Shown here piece after piece: positions 43,585-54,164 of a stretch of DNA of 64,000 nt. Source of the DNA: Telmatactis stephensoni (Eukaryota > Cnidaria > Anthozoa > Actiniaria > Isophelliidae); contig JALIZF010001920.1 of assembly GCA_029948255.1 (NCBI GenBank), positions 992,001-1,056,000 of the forward strand. The letters run 5' to 3'. Position 1 is the stretch's first letter. The number at the start of each line of letters is the position of its first letter. Position numbers and translations under genes: made by a program. The notes below the pieces were generated by a model, which worked only from the letters and a program-made list of their open reading frames with translations, did no database searches and was not told the origin of the DNA.

Positions 43585-43760
43585 TGGATTCCCTGGGGGG
43601 GGACTCCTATATATAAGAGGACGGAGAGGAGATGCTCGTCGGAAATTTTGAAAATGACCCCTAAAAGGTACCAAAGTCATATCCGGGGTGGGCGTGGCAA
43701 TACATGTTTTTACCCCTAAAAGGTACCAACTCAAAAACACTAAATTTAACATTTTGCATA
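43585..43760. repeat. Dispersed repeat with CCCTAAAAGGTACCAA
   Basis: Contains GGAGATGCTCGTCGGAAATT, then ACCCCTAAAAGGTACCAAAG twice 60 bp apart with GGGGTGGGCGTGGC between. Known style of decayed short repeat in marine invertebrate genomes; no ORF. Confidence 0.45.
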
Positions 43761-44113
43761 TTTTAGTCAATCAAGCGATCAATTGTGTCTATTTATATAC
43801 GAACAATTTGATCGGTCGTGCAATCCGATCTTTGTTTCCAGTATTTAAGAACTGACATGGTCTTCACAAATGTTGAGATTTCTTGATTTAAAAAAAGTCA
43901 AAGCAGTGAAAAAGAAAGAAAGAAAGACAAAGAAAGCCAAGCATACATTTAACCTTTGGGCTTCCTGTGTGCAGTACCATGTTTGGAACGTTCTGCTGTT
44001 GCTATGGTTACGACATGAGTTAAATCGAGTTCGTCGACACGAAAGAACAAAATTTCAACCTCAAGAGAATAAAGAATTTATCTTCCATTTTGACGTTTTC
44101 AGGAGATCATAAC

Positions 44114-45975
44114 ATGGCTACATCATTTGCCATGAAAACAGGCGTCGAAAAACTCTCTGGACCCGCTTCTGTGGACGGAAAATATCGAGATTGTCATGTA
44201 GGTTAATTGAAATTTTCTCGACCATTTTCCATATGAACGACTATGGCGGTCGATATGATGTTACTTCGATTTGATGTCAGAATGTACTTACATATTTCTT
44301 TCTGTATTATATCAGGAAAAATCGCATTCACAAAGAAGAGAAATTCCTCAGCGTTCCTTACCAGCTGAGGGTTTTTCATCGAAATCAAGGCTAAAGAATT
44401 CAAAGGTATTAAGCTTAATGGTGAATTGAGAATTGATGGTGGGGCGAACACGTATGCTATTTGCATCTTGTAGAACGCAGTGCAAAAGCTAGAAATGAAC
44501 GCCATTTTGTAATCTAGTAAAGTAATTTCGCGACGAATCTTAATTTTTATCAAGTTCTATGAAAATTACTTTGGTCGCTTTGAAAGGCAGATGGCATTTG
44601 AGAGCGAGGAGGGGGGTTGGGTCTAAATATTTAGTACGCACAGTCCAATATTTTTTGTCAAATACTCAAAGATTTGAATAACTGCAAAATCGAGGCTCAG
44701 ATATTGAGCAAAATATAAGCATGAACTAGCTAGCATGGTCTTAGTTAGATCCTCCTAGGGAGTGTTCTTTATATGGAAGGTTATCCCTGGTGGAGGGAGG
44801 GGGGTATTCCACTGGGATCCTCACAGTAATACACTACGGTTGGAAGGAAACAATGCCACAGGTGACAAGTAGAACAAAAAGACATTGTTCAGAGTAATCC
44901 ACATATTCTTTGTTTTTGTCATTTTAACAAATCGCAAGCTTCGTTTAGTGGATGACCCGATCCTCAAACAATTACCCTGTTTATGACAAAGGATATAATT
45001 ATGTATGTCACCAAAGATGATAAAGACCACATACTGCTGCATATCCTATCAAAACAATACTTGAGCTGAGATTAGATTTCTCATGGCAAGCTAGGGATAG
45101 ATGATACTGTGGCTGTGATTAAGGTTGATAGAAAATAGATACCCTGAAATATATGACAAGAAACTGAAAAATTGGGAAATGGATACCCTGTTCATGACAA
45201 AAATCTCGAAAAACCATACCCTGTTCACTGGATCATCCCCATATAGTCCATATATGTGAGAACCCCATCCCCCCACTCCCACTGGGGGGTTATATATATG
45301 ATGTATACATGTATTTATCAATAGTGTTCAACTATTTTTATTATGTCTTTACAATAGGTCAGCCAACCTCCATTAGCCGGAGCACTCAGGGAAAGACCAG
45401 CAGCTCCAACAAAATTCAGGAAATGTTATGATAGGGGTGATTTTCCAATTGCCTTGGAACACGACACAAAAGGAAATAAAATTGCATGGAAGGTTGAGAT
45501 TGAGAAACTTGATTTCCATCATTACCTTCCTCTCTTTTTTGAGGGTCTGCGTGAAACATCACATCCTTATGAGTTTTTTGCTCGCCAAGGAGTCCACGAC
45601 ATGCTTGAACATGGAGGAAACAAAGTGATTCCTGTAATTCCTCAACTTATCATTCCAATCAAGGATGCTTTGAATACACGAAATCCCAAAGTTGTCTGCA
45701 CAACCCTGAAAGCCCTACAGCATCTGGTGGTATCGGCTGAAATTGTTGGCGAAGCTCTTGTGCCGTACTTTCGACAAATTTTACCCATACTTAATATATT
45801 CAAGCATAAAAATCTCAACACTGGAGATGGTATTGATTACAGTCAACAGAAACGAGAAAATATTGGAGATCTGATTCAGGAGACCCTGGAGAAGTTTGAA
45901 CGGCATGGCGGACCTGATGCTTTTATTAACATCAAATATATGGTTCCAACTTATGAGAGTTGTATGCTCAATTGA
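44114..45975 (+). CDS. PACRG: Parkin co-regulated protein (PACRG), tandem copy 2
   Basis: Exons 44114-44197, 44316-44405 and 45358-45975 give 263 residues. The last exon has the same length (618 nt) as in copy 1 and about 85% identical protein; differences are conservative ([36 protein letters not shown]). Exon 1 ([20 protein letters not shown]) and exon 2 are only moderately similar to copy 1, so the duplication is not recent or the N terminus is diverging faster. Intron 2 is about 950 bp and carries degenerate repeats (TACCCTGTTCATGACA words). AATAAA at 46127. Both copies look intact. Confidence 0.95.
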
Positions 45976-46659
45976 AAGATATCTAGAATATATTGTGATC
46001 TCTGGAAATGTATTTGTTTGTTTTAATCAATTGAGGGAAAAAATGCTTTTTACTTTGTAAATAATGTACAGCTCAGTTATAAGATTGCTTAGAGGTGTGC
46101 GACTGCAGAATAGGAAAGACTGAAAGAATAAAACACAAATGAAAGATGGGAGATAACTGACAAAAGCTGATACATATTTCTTATTCTTTCTTAAGGTTCA
46201 TTTTGAAGTCTATTTTTCCAAACGTGTGTAAACTATCTACCACTGAGCTCCAAAAAAGGGAAATTTGGGATATTTTTGTTGATAGATGTGGGTTGCTATA
46301 AGATGTAGCCTAACAGAGGGCAGCCAGAAGGGGAATAGGTCTTGACCCTCCCCTCCCCCTATCCTAGATGTTTGAGTGTCAGGATAATTTTATAAAAAGT
46401 GATGAAAAGTGTGTGATTTCACAAATGTGAAGACCTTACCCACTTATACATACACTTTTGCACTTGAAAGTGCTATAGAATAATTATAATAATAATATGA
46501 ATGTGCAACTTGATATAAAAGTTTTATTAACAGTGACGATATCCAAGTTTTAAAAATCACAATAAAGCTATTTAAAGAAAATCAGTATTAACACTTTGTA
46601 CATTTGTACATCTGTAGTTTATATTTACTTTCTTCAACCTTGTGAGTTGCAGCTTTGAG

Positions 46660-46875
46660 CATGGTTTACACCAGCAACGAAAGTGCAAGCGTTATCTGCA
46701 AGCATTATCTCAGATGACTTCAAGCAGTACTTCTACATCTCATTTTGAGAAGAGAGTCTGAGTCTGTGTATGTTGCTTGTGTGAGAAAAGACGTACTGCT
46801 AGTGAGCAGTTTGAGCAGTACATTACTGAGTTGGTTACATGATCAGTATGTCTCACTAGTCTGAACCAATTTCTA
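46660..46875. mobile_element. Unamplified relative of the 13564-14240 element
   Basis: Includes GAGTCTGTGTATGTTGCTTG, TGTGAGAAAAGACGTACTGC, GAGCAGTACATTACTGAG and ends CTCACTAGTCTGAACC; left side GGTTTACACCAGCAACG. Matches the 61-bp unit once, in reverse. Confidence 0.6.
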
Positions 46876-46948
46876 GTGCGTACTGATCATTGATCTGTTC
46901 ATTCTCAACGATAGAAAAAACCTTCACCTTTCCACATATAGATTTATA

Positions 46949-48329
46949 TCAACTTTTGGGAATTTCAGGAATATTATGATTAACATCCGCAATTTCTCCT
47001 TTTATACTGTGTATTTCTTCCGTCGACTCCTTTTTGCTTCCTCCTTTCTCATCATTACTAATTTTATGAACAGCTTGTTTTTCAACTTGTTCTTTATCAG
47101 ATAGAATAAGCGGACATTTTCTAATAATATGAGCTGCTGAGCCACACTTATGGCAAACTCTGCTGGTTGTCCTTTCATACGGGCATTTCTTTGCTCGATG
47201 TCCTCCTTGGTTACAATTGAAACATAATGAAGTATATTTTCGCGCGCCCTGTTTCGCGCGATTTTTACGGGACGCGCCCTTCAAGTTCCCTCCGTCGGAT
47301 GACGTCACGCTAACTGCTATTTGGCCTTTGTCGCTGTCTGTTATTTTGAATAGAACTTGTTCGCCTTCCACGAGACTTCTGTATCCATCCGCTTTTATGG
47401 CACTCTGTGAAAAGATAAAAGGAAGTTCCGATCGATGTAAATAGAATTTACCAAACAGATTCCATTTTCCGTGCGTCTGTACTCTAATAGATGCACAGAT
47501 GACGTCAAAATGTGGTGAGAACATTCTTACATCTTCTGTGTATTTGTTAGATCAGTGTACATGGGCCGGTTGCTCATGACTAAAAACCCGATAAATAGCA
47601 CTAATCCAGGATTATTAAAACCAATGGTTTTCTTACATAAGAGTTGATCTTAGATTAGCGCTAATCGGGTTTTCAACGAACTTAATGTAATTAATGTGGC
47701 CAGTTGCACGGAAAAGTCGAATCTATTTGTGTTATGCATTTATGACATCTATCCAAATATTTGAACCAATCAATGCAGAGCGCGCGTAAGATGCTAGCTG
47801 TGACCTCTTAACTCCTTGCGGTGTAATACTATTATGGTCTCTTGATAGATTTCATTTTTCCGTACGGCTGTACAATGTACAGATAACGTCAATGTACAGA
47901 TAACGTCAAAATGTTGTGACAACAAAAAAGTACACCACAAGACGCTGGTTGTTGTTCTTACCACATTTTGACGCGTCTTCTGTGCATGCATATTATAGAG
48001 CACACACGGAAAAATGGAATCTATTTGTTATATATAATATTCATAGAAACACTTCAATCAATCAGAGCGTGCGTACGTAAGATTCAATGACGTCGTATAT
48101 GCTTGTGTACTGTGATTCACACACGGTTTTCGATCAATCAGAGTGCGCGTAATATTCCAATTATTTTATAAACTGTATTCACACATACGCGGTCTCCACC
48201 AATCAGTGAGCGCGCAAAAGACCAATTATTATATATACAAACTCCGATGGAAATAACTTTTAGCGCATTGTTTCATGCAACATTTATAGTCTATGATCAC
48301 TCGCCCATTCCTTCCTTTATCATTTCTCC

Positions 48330-48406
<77 letters not shown>

Positions 48407-51263
48407 AATGTCCTCAAGTCTGAATATCTGGCAATTGGCTCACAATTTAAAATCTCAAATCTAGGTGGTTTTGCTCCGATAAAAATCAATGGTTTCGATC
48501 TTAAAAGAGTATTTTCTCTTAAACATCTCGGCGTTCATATTGATCAAAACTTAAATTGGGATGCTCACCTGGATAACATATGTAAGAAAGTAAAACAGAC
48601 TATCTATGGTTTGAAACAAGCACGGAACTTAGTTCCTCTCGATACCCTTGTCACCATGTACAAAGCATTTACGCAGCCTATATTCGATTACTGTGACCTT
48701 GTTTGGAGCAATCTAAACAAAGGACAAATTGATCGTCTGCAAAAACTTCAGAATAGGGCTGCTCGTATTATTACTAGACAAGGGTATGATGTGAGGTCTT
48801 TTGACATCCTACAGCAGTTAAAGTGGGACTGTTTGGCTGTAAGACGCGACAAAAGACTTTGTCTATTGATGTATGACGTCTTACAGGGAAACAGCCCTGC
48901 CTATCTACGAGAACTTTTTGATAAAGCTAAGGATTCAAATGGTTATAAAGCAATGCTCAGGGATAGTAGTAAATTAGAAATTAAGCACGTACCAAAGACA
49001 GATTTCTTTAAAAGCAGTTTCTCGTACAGAGGAGCTATAGCGTGGAATTCACTTCCACCTGAAGTGAGATCCTCAACTACCAGAAACAGCTTTAAGAGAA
49101 ATCTTGATAAGTGGCTATCTGACAGTGCTCCATAACTTGTTCTTTTTGTCTTTGAGTAACTATTGTTTCCTTAATCATTCAATATTTTATATTTATTGTA
49201 TATTTATACATTTTTACCATACGACTTTCATGTAAAGAAGTTTTTAACTTTTGAAACTATCGTATTGAAATAAAGGTGCATTCATTCATTCATCTCTCTC
49301 TCTTTCTTTTCTTAAAGCGCTCTTTCTTCCCTTCCTCCTATTTCTTTATTTCGTTTTTCATTTCTTTCGTTTGTGATGAGAAATTGTGAGGTTAATTCGG
49401 TTTCCTTCATCTTTTAATCAAAATTATTTAGCAATAGAATGCCAAGCTTTAAACGTGATTTTGTTGTTGTTGTTCAATTTCAAGTACCGTTGTAATAATG
49501 GCCCAGAACTACAAAACTAATTAAATCCACAATTGCAAATTAGGCAGCAAAACGTGGGAGGGGACGAAAAATTGACATAGTAAATCGAAAGCTTTTGTCG
49601 AAAGATATTCAAGATGTTCAGCTCAGTATTAGTATAAACCTACTAAAGGACGTCTAGCACACATCCTGCCTCTACTAGAGGTCTAATTTGTGATAGCAAA
49701 TTAAAACAGTGAAAACAATATGGCGGATCAAAACGCTGAACTGCATGCGTTTTGCAGTGATTTCTCAGGATTTATTTGACCGATTAGTATAGGTTTATAC
49801 TAAAGCACTTAGACCTCTCGGCCTCATGGACTACGAGTCAATAGCCCATTCGGCCTTCGGCATCATGGGCTATTGACTCGTAGTCCATTCGTCCTCGAGG
49901 TCTAATTGTAAAAATAAAATAGTACGTCCCCCCCCCCCCCCGATTACAGCTGAAAACCAAACAAAACTATAGGAAAAACTGCCGATGATGGGCGAAGGAA
50001 AAAGACTCGCTGAAAGCTTGGCTAGAGCAGTTATTTCGCCTGCATGTATGCTCAGTTATAAAATGAAAATCCCGACGCACGAATATAGTCTTGGTTACAT
50101 CATTTGAATGGAAGTGTACTCCGGTAAAATTCCCAAAAGTCAACAAATTCAAATTTGGACAATTCTGATCGCTGCTTCCGTCGTGTCATCTTGAATCATA
50201 CAAAACAATGATTGACTACTAAATGCACCTGCTAAAATTTGGTAGCCAGAAAAATGCGAAAAATATATCTAATTTTGAACGTGTACAACGATATTTCTAA
50301 ATAAATAAAATGAATTTTATTAGAAGACTTACTTGATTTCTTGCCTCGGGTGGGATTTTTGTGGTTTTGACGTCGTCTTTTAGTTATGATATTACCGGAT
50401 TTAAAATTCAATAAATAGGGAATTCTGAACTAGTTTAATTATAAACAGAGTAGAAAAGTTGCTTTCAATATTAAGAAACATTTCAAATAAATTTTACAAT
50501 GTTACGTTGTGAAATGGATGGGATTCAGTATTAATTTCTTTCAGTTTTGCTGGCTAAGCAGTCAACTTTGCTGTCTGAAGTATTGTCAGTCAGACCTTTT
50601 TGTTGATAAAAAGCTTATTGTGAGCGTTACCTAATGATTTTATTCTGATTTTTTTTTGTTTAAACTATTGTATTTTAAATTACCTGGTGAACAAAGACGT
50701 CTTCGCCTCCATCGTCTCTCGAAATGAAGCCAAAACCTTTGACTATATTAAACCATTTTACTGATCCTGCGATCATAGAACTCTTCTCTGAAAATAAAGC
50801 CAAAAACAGAATTTTCAAGTAATGGAAAATTACAAGATTATGTCGGAAGTCAGGCAAATGGGCTATAGATATGCGTGCATGCGAAAAAAAAATACATACG
50901 AGGACAAGAATTGACATCTTTCTCGGACTAAGTTTTAAATAATAACCTGGCTAAAACGCTCGCAATAAAGCGAATTTGATTAACTGGTTTTGTCGCGGAA
51001 CGTCTCTACTGCCGTTGGCGCTCTGTTCGCTCGATACACACTAGAGATCAACCTTACTACTAAAGGAATCTGGTTTCAGTACAGTTCTTACAAAGCTTAC
51101 ATTTCGTGATAAATATGCATTAAAAAACCGCAAGTTTTCTTTCAAATAAAGATCATCGAAACGCGTACTGCTTTAAAACATTGAAAATAGATGAAAAAGA
51201 ATTAAACTAAAAAATTCACGTACGCGAAAGCCATTTCAATGTATGTACAAACTCACCAGCCAT
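46949..51263 (-). CDS. LIN28: LIN28 RNA-binding protein, three coding exons
   Basis: Exons 51257-51263, 50684-50787 and 46949-47404 join in phase (ATGGCTG|AG) to 188 residues. The cold-shock domain occupies residues about 9-76, with the RNP motifs [15 protein letters not shown] and EDVFVHQ, then [15 protein letters not shown]. Two retroviral-type CCHC knuckles follow: [14 protein letters not shown] (98-111) and [14 protein letters not shown] (121-134). This CSD plus two-CCHC order is diagnostic of LIN28, which binds pre-let-7 and many mRNAs in bilaterians. A Lys/Glu-rich tail ends the protein. Intron 2 (3.3 kb) holds several mobile elements. An upstream frame continuing exon 3 past 47404 into the intron is repeat-derived and not coding. 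Confidence 0.92.
47457..47523. mobile_element. Element family H2, left arm only
   Basis: TCTAATAGATGCACAGATGA, CGTCAAAATGTGGTGAGAAC followed by ATCTTCTGTGTATTTGTTAG; the hairpin is collapsed to its ends. Confidence 0.65.
47555..47705. mobile_element. Hairpin with CTAATCCAGGATTA / TTAGCGCTAATCGGG
   Basis: AAAACCCGATAAATAGCACT pairs with AGCGCTAATCGGGTTTT. Related short elements are at about 39690-39800 and 56105-56226, where GATTAGTGCTAATCCGGG, TTAACTCTAAAGAAAAC and TGGATTAACGCTA recur. Confidence 0.6.
47840..48235. mobile_element. Element family H2
   Basis: Contains AACGTCAAAATGTTGTG, AGTACACCACAAGACG, CCACATTTTGACGCGTCTTC, ATATAATATTCATAG, AATCAATCAGAGCGTGCG and CGATCAATCAGAGTGCGCG, ending with a further CCACCAATCAGTGAGCGCG unit. 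Confidence 0.8.
48332..48403 (+). repeat. (CT)n microsatellite
   Basis: About 72 bp of uninterrupted CT directly abutting the 5' end of the reverse transcriptase remnant. Confidence 0.98.
48404..49290 (+). mobile_element. 5'-truncated non-LTR retrotransposon (RT C-terminal part)
   Basis: An open frame from about 48404 to 49135 encodes the end of a jockey/CR1-like polyprotein: [19 protein letters not shown], then [32 protein letters not shown] and a terminal block [20 protein letters not shown]. The catalytic YxDD region is absent, so the copy cannot move by itself. A 3' UTR ends with AATAAA (49269) and an ATTC tail (GCATTCATTCATTCAT), typical for these elements. The ORF has no stop, so the insertion is fairly young. 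It sits in the large LIN28 intron, on the opposite strand. Confidence 0.85.
49290..50683. other. LIN28 intron, with one hairpin
   Basis: A hairpin element is at 49810-49905 (ACTACGAGTCAATAGCCCAT / ATGGGCTATTGACTCGTAGT, loop CGGCCTTCGGC), a poly-C at about 49928-49940, and no other recognised feature. Confidence 0.6.
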
Positions 51264-52250
51264 CGATCCTTGCGTATCTTCGCGTGCGGTCACAAGATGA
51301 ACGCTCGATTTGTTTTGGGGACTAAATCGTGATGATTTTGTCCGAGTCTCGCTATGTTTTTATTTAAATTTTCATCACCATAGGACAACGCTATCGTGCC
51401 ATCTGTGCGATTATATTATCGTTGACTCAAGGTGTTTCTTCCATCCGTTCTTTGTACGATCAATTATAACGACCTTACGAATACCCAATGAAAAGCAAGA
51501 AAGATTTGGGTAATAAAGCTACTTGAAGCTTATTACAAAATATGACAAAAACCGGAATTTCTTTGCACAGCTTAAGCAGAAAACTTCACGAGTCGAGGAT
51601 AAACAAAGAACACAAGATGATATTATTTTCAAATAGTTACGTATATTGTTAAATTATAAGCAAAATTATTGGGTAATACGTCAAACTGTGACGTTGGAAG
51701 CTTCCAGCTGTTTCGTCTTATTTGAGCTGGCAGAAATATTACTTTTGCACGACACATAAACTTATTTACATCCAATTAGGCTCCTGCTTTCCTATAAATT
51801 GAGGTTTTATCTCCATTTATATTTTAAAAAACAGCATTTAGTTATGTAAGAATACTCAAAATGTACAACCGCGAAGCCACTTAAATAAAGAGAAAAATAT
51901 ATTAAACTTCTCTCAAGAATTTAATCTTTTCAAAATGCATAGTGATTGCTGTCACTCCGACACTGAAAGAGAAGGAATGAATAATATAATGTAATAGTTA
52001 ATATTCTATTCAAATATTGTTATAACAATATTACATTGAAGTATTGCAAAATTTATTAAAAATTCAAAGTGTGGGCAAATACAAGGAAAACTTCGTACAT
52101 CCCCAAAAGGTTTATTGAAAAAACGTGAAGAAAAATATTTACAAAATTATTTACAGTATTCACAAAGCAATATTGTTAAAAGTCTTATAGAATACAAAAC
52201 TTTACATCTAAAAAAACGTGTGTGTATAAATACATAAAAGGTTTAAACTC
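51264..52250. other. Region upstream of LIN28
   Basis: Presumed LIN28 promoter and unassigned AT-rich DNA. No clear core promoter element, RNA gene or ORF recognised. Confidence 0.35.
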
Positions 52251-52254
52251 GTAT

Positions 52255-52345
52255 GAACGCAGATTTCGTATAAGTGAGAAACAGTACGATGCGATTCCAT
52301 ACTATAACCGTATCGTAACAGCGTAACTGCAACTGCGTAACGTAC
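52255..52345. mobile_element. Hairpin family H1, fragment
   Basis: GCAGATTTCGTATAAGTGAG then ACCGTATCGTAACAG; only one arm is left. Confidence 0.55.
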
Positions 52346-52614
52346 CCTGTAGGTACGTTGGTCACACATTGTTGCGTAAACGTTAAGCATCCTGTTGCGT
52401 AAACGTTAAGCATTTAGGAGTACTGCAGAATTCCTCTCGTTTAACCTTGTAAATAAATATAAAATGAACGACAAATATGTGATACCGATGTTTTCATGCA
52501 CGTATTACATAATCTACCACTAATTATTTTATAAAAATAAAATTGAGAGGCATATTGCAAAATGATGCATCTTCTACTACGAGTAAATTATTTTGGCCAT
52601 TTTTGTTCTTTTTC

Positions 52615-52625
52615 GTTTCTCTTTT

Positions 52626-52662
<37 letters not shown>

Positions 52663-52673
52663 TTTCTCTTTCT

Positions 52674-52741
<68 letters not shown>

Positions 52742-52742
52742 T

Positions 52743-52789
<47 letters not shown>

Positions 52790-52855
52790 CTCTTTCTTTC
52801 TCTCTTTTCTTTCTTTCTTCCTTTTCTTTCTTTCTTCTTTCTTTTTATTTTCTTT
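52615..52855 (+). repeat. (CTTT)n microsatellite with interruptions
   Basis: About 240 bp of CTTT with sporadic TCTT slips. All six-frame reads here (SFFLSFFL, KKERKKER) are repeat translation. Confidence 0.98.
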
Positions 52856-52909
52856 AACAAGCGGCGACGTTTTGTTTTCCTGAAATTTCTAATAAATATA
52901 AAAATTGAC

Positions 52910-53243
52910 AAGCCACATCTACACGAGCAATTATTTCTCGACATGCAATTTTTCCTTCACAAGAAAAATTTGTTTACGTAGACAACGAAAAATTGTTTTC
53001 CTTTTCAAGTTGCCATGTTGACAAACTAGCATGCCAGCTTTTACCTCATCAAGGAAAATTTGTTAATGTAACGTTTTCCTCGGGTAGACGGATTAGACGG
53101 ACAAGAAGATAAATTTGACTGAGAAGAATTCCGCCTTGAAAAGTATATCTTGGGCAAAATGAAGTTTCTAAAGGAAAACTTGTTGTCTTCTTCACGAGCA
53201 GAAAAACTTGTCAAAGAAACTTGCTTGTATAGATGCGGCTTTA
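52910..53243. mobile_element. MITE, ends AGCCACATCTACACGAGCAA
   Basis: Right end TTGCTTGTATAGATGCGGCT is the inverted, diverged left end. Inner AAGGAAAATTTGTTAATG and related AGAAAAACTTGTC words alternate. No ORF. Confidence 0.65.
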
Positions 53244-53459
53244 CACAAGATACTAATCCGGGATACTAATCCCCTAAAACCCGAACAGCAAGACCTGATC
53301 TACAGGCTATAAAATGGCATAGTGGTCGCAAGGCGTCTATCTTAGAGAGTTCATGCTCTGCATGTCGTAGGAGTACTAATAAAATATTGACGGACCCTGC
53401 CAGACTAATTCTATAATTGTGGGTCATTTCACTGTAATTTTACAAACAGCTACATTGCC

Positions 53460-53812
53460 ATTTTTCCGTGCGTCTGTACTCTAACAGATGCACAGATGAT
53501 GGTAATTGGCGAAAGCTGTTGTGGTGTCCCTGCTCTAAACTAGACTACAGGACAAAAAGGTACGCCGCGAAACGAAGTCGAGTGGCGTAACTTTTGTTCT
53601 CACCACATTCTGACGTCTTCTATGCATCTATTAGAATACAGACCCGCGGAAAAATGGAGTCTATTTTGTTTTATATAATATTCATCGAAACATTTCAACC
53701 AATCAGAGCGCGCGTAAGATTCAATGACGTCATCTATGCGTGTGTACTGTAATAACACACGGTTCTCGACCAATCAGAGCGCGCGTTATATACCAATTAT
53801 TACATAATAGAC
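53460..53812. mobile_element. Element family H2, complete copy
   Basis: CGTCTGTACTCTAACAGATG, GAAACGAAGTCGAGTGGCGT, CACCACATTCTGACGTC, ATTAGAATACAGACCCG, then ATATAATATTCATCG, AACCAATCAGAGCGCGCG twice and GTAATAACACACGG. Confidence 0.85.
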
Positions 53813-53822
53813 GTCATTTATA

Positions 53823-53935
53823 TGAGGGTAGGGTGACCCCAGCACCAAGTTACTTATTTGCATTCTTTCTAATAACAATACTGTAATAACATAAGAGTTA
53901 TTTCTTGTGCTAGGGTTATCCTACCTTCAAATCAA
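53823..53935. mobile_element. Hairpin with GGTAGGGTGACC / GGTTATCCTACC
   Basis: GAGGGTAGGGTGACCCCAGC, ACCAAGTTACTTATT pair with AAGAGTTATTTCTTGTGCT, AGGGTTATCCTACCTTC. A related copy continues to about 54000. Confidence 0.55.
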
Positions 53936-54164
53936 TGGATTCTTATGGGTGCACTAAAAAGGAGTTACCCTTGTGCTTAGGCTAGCTTACCTTGTTGCTC
54001 TAACTATATAAAAGCACCAGCCTGCTACTAGTGGTCTGTGTAGTGGCCATCAGAGGAGGGAGAGGGGGAGGGTAAGGGACGTCCTCCCTTTAATTTTCCC
54101 CTGCCCTCCCTCCCTCGAGGATCACCATACAGGCTGACTAATTGTCTCTATAATTCTTGCAGAG

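Noticed and set aside
47405..47524. N-terminal extension of the LIN28 last exon beginning [12 protein letters not shown]
   Set aside because: It lies upstream of a good acceptor (TTTTCACAG) and reads into mobile element H2; exon 50684-50787 supplies the missing half of the cold-shock domain in phase.
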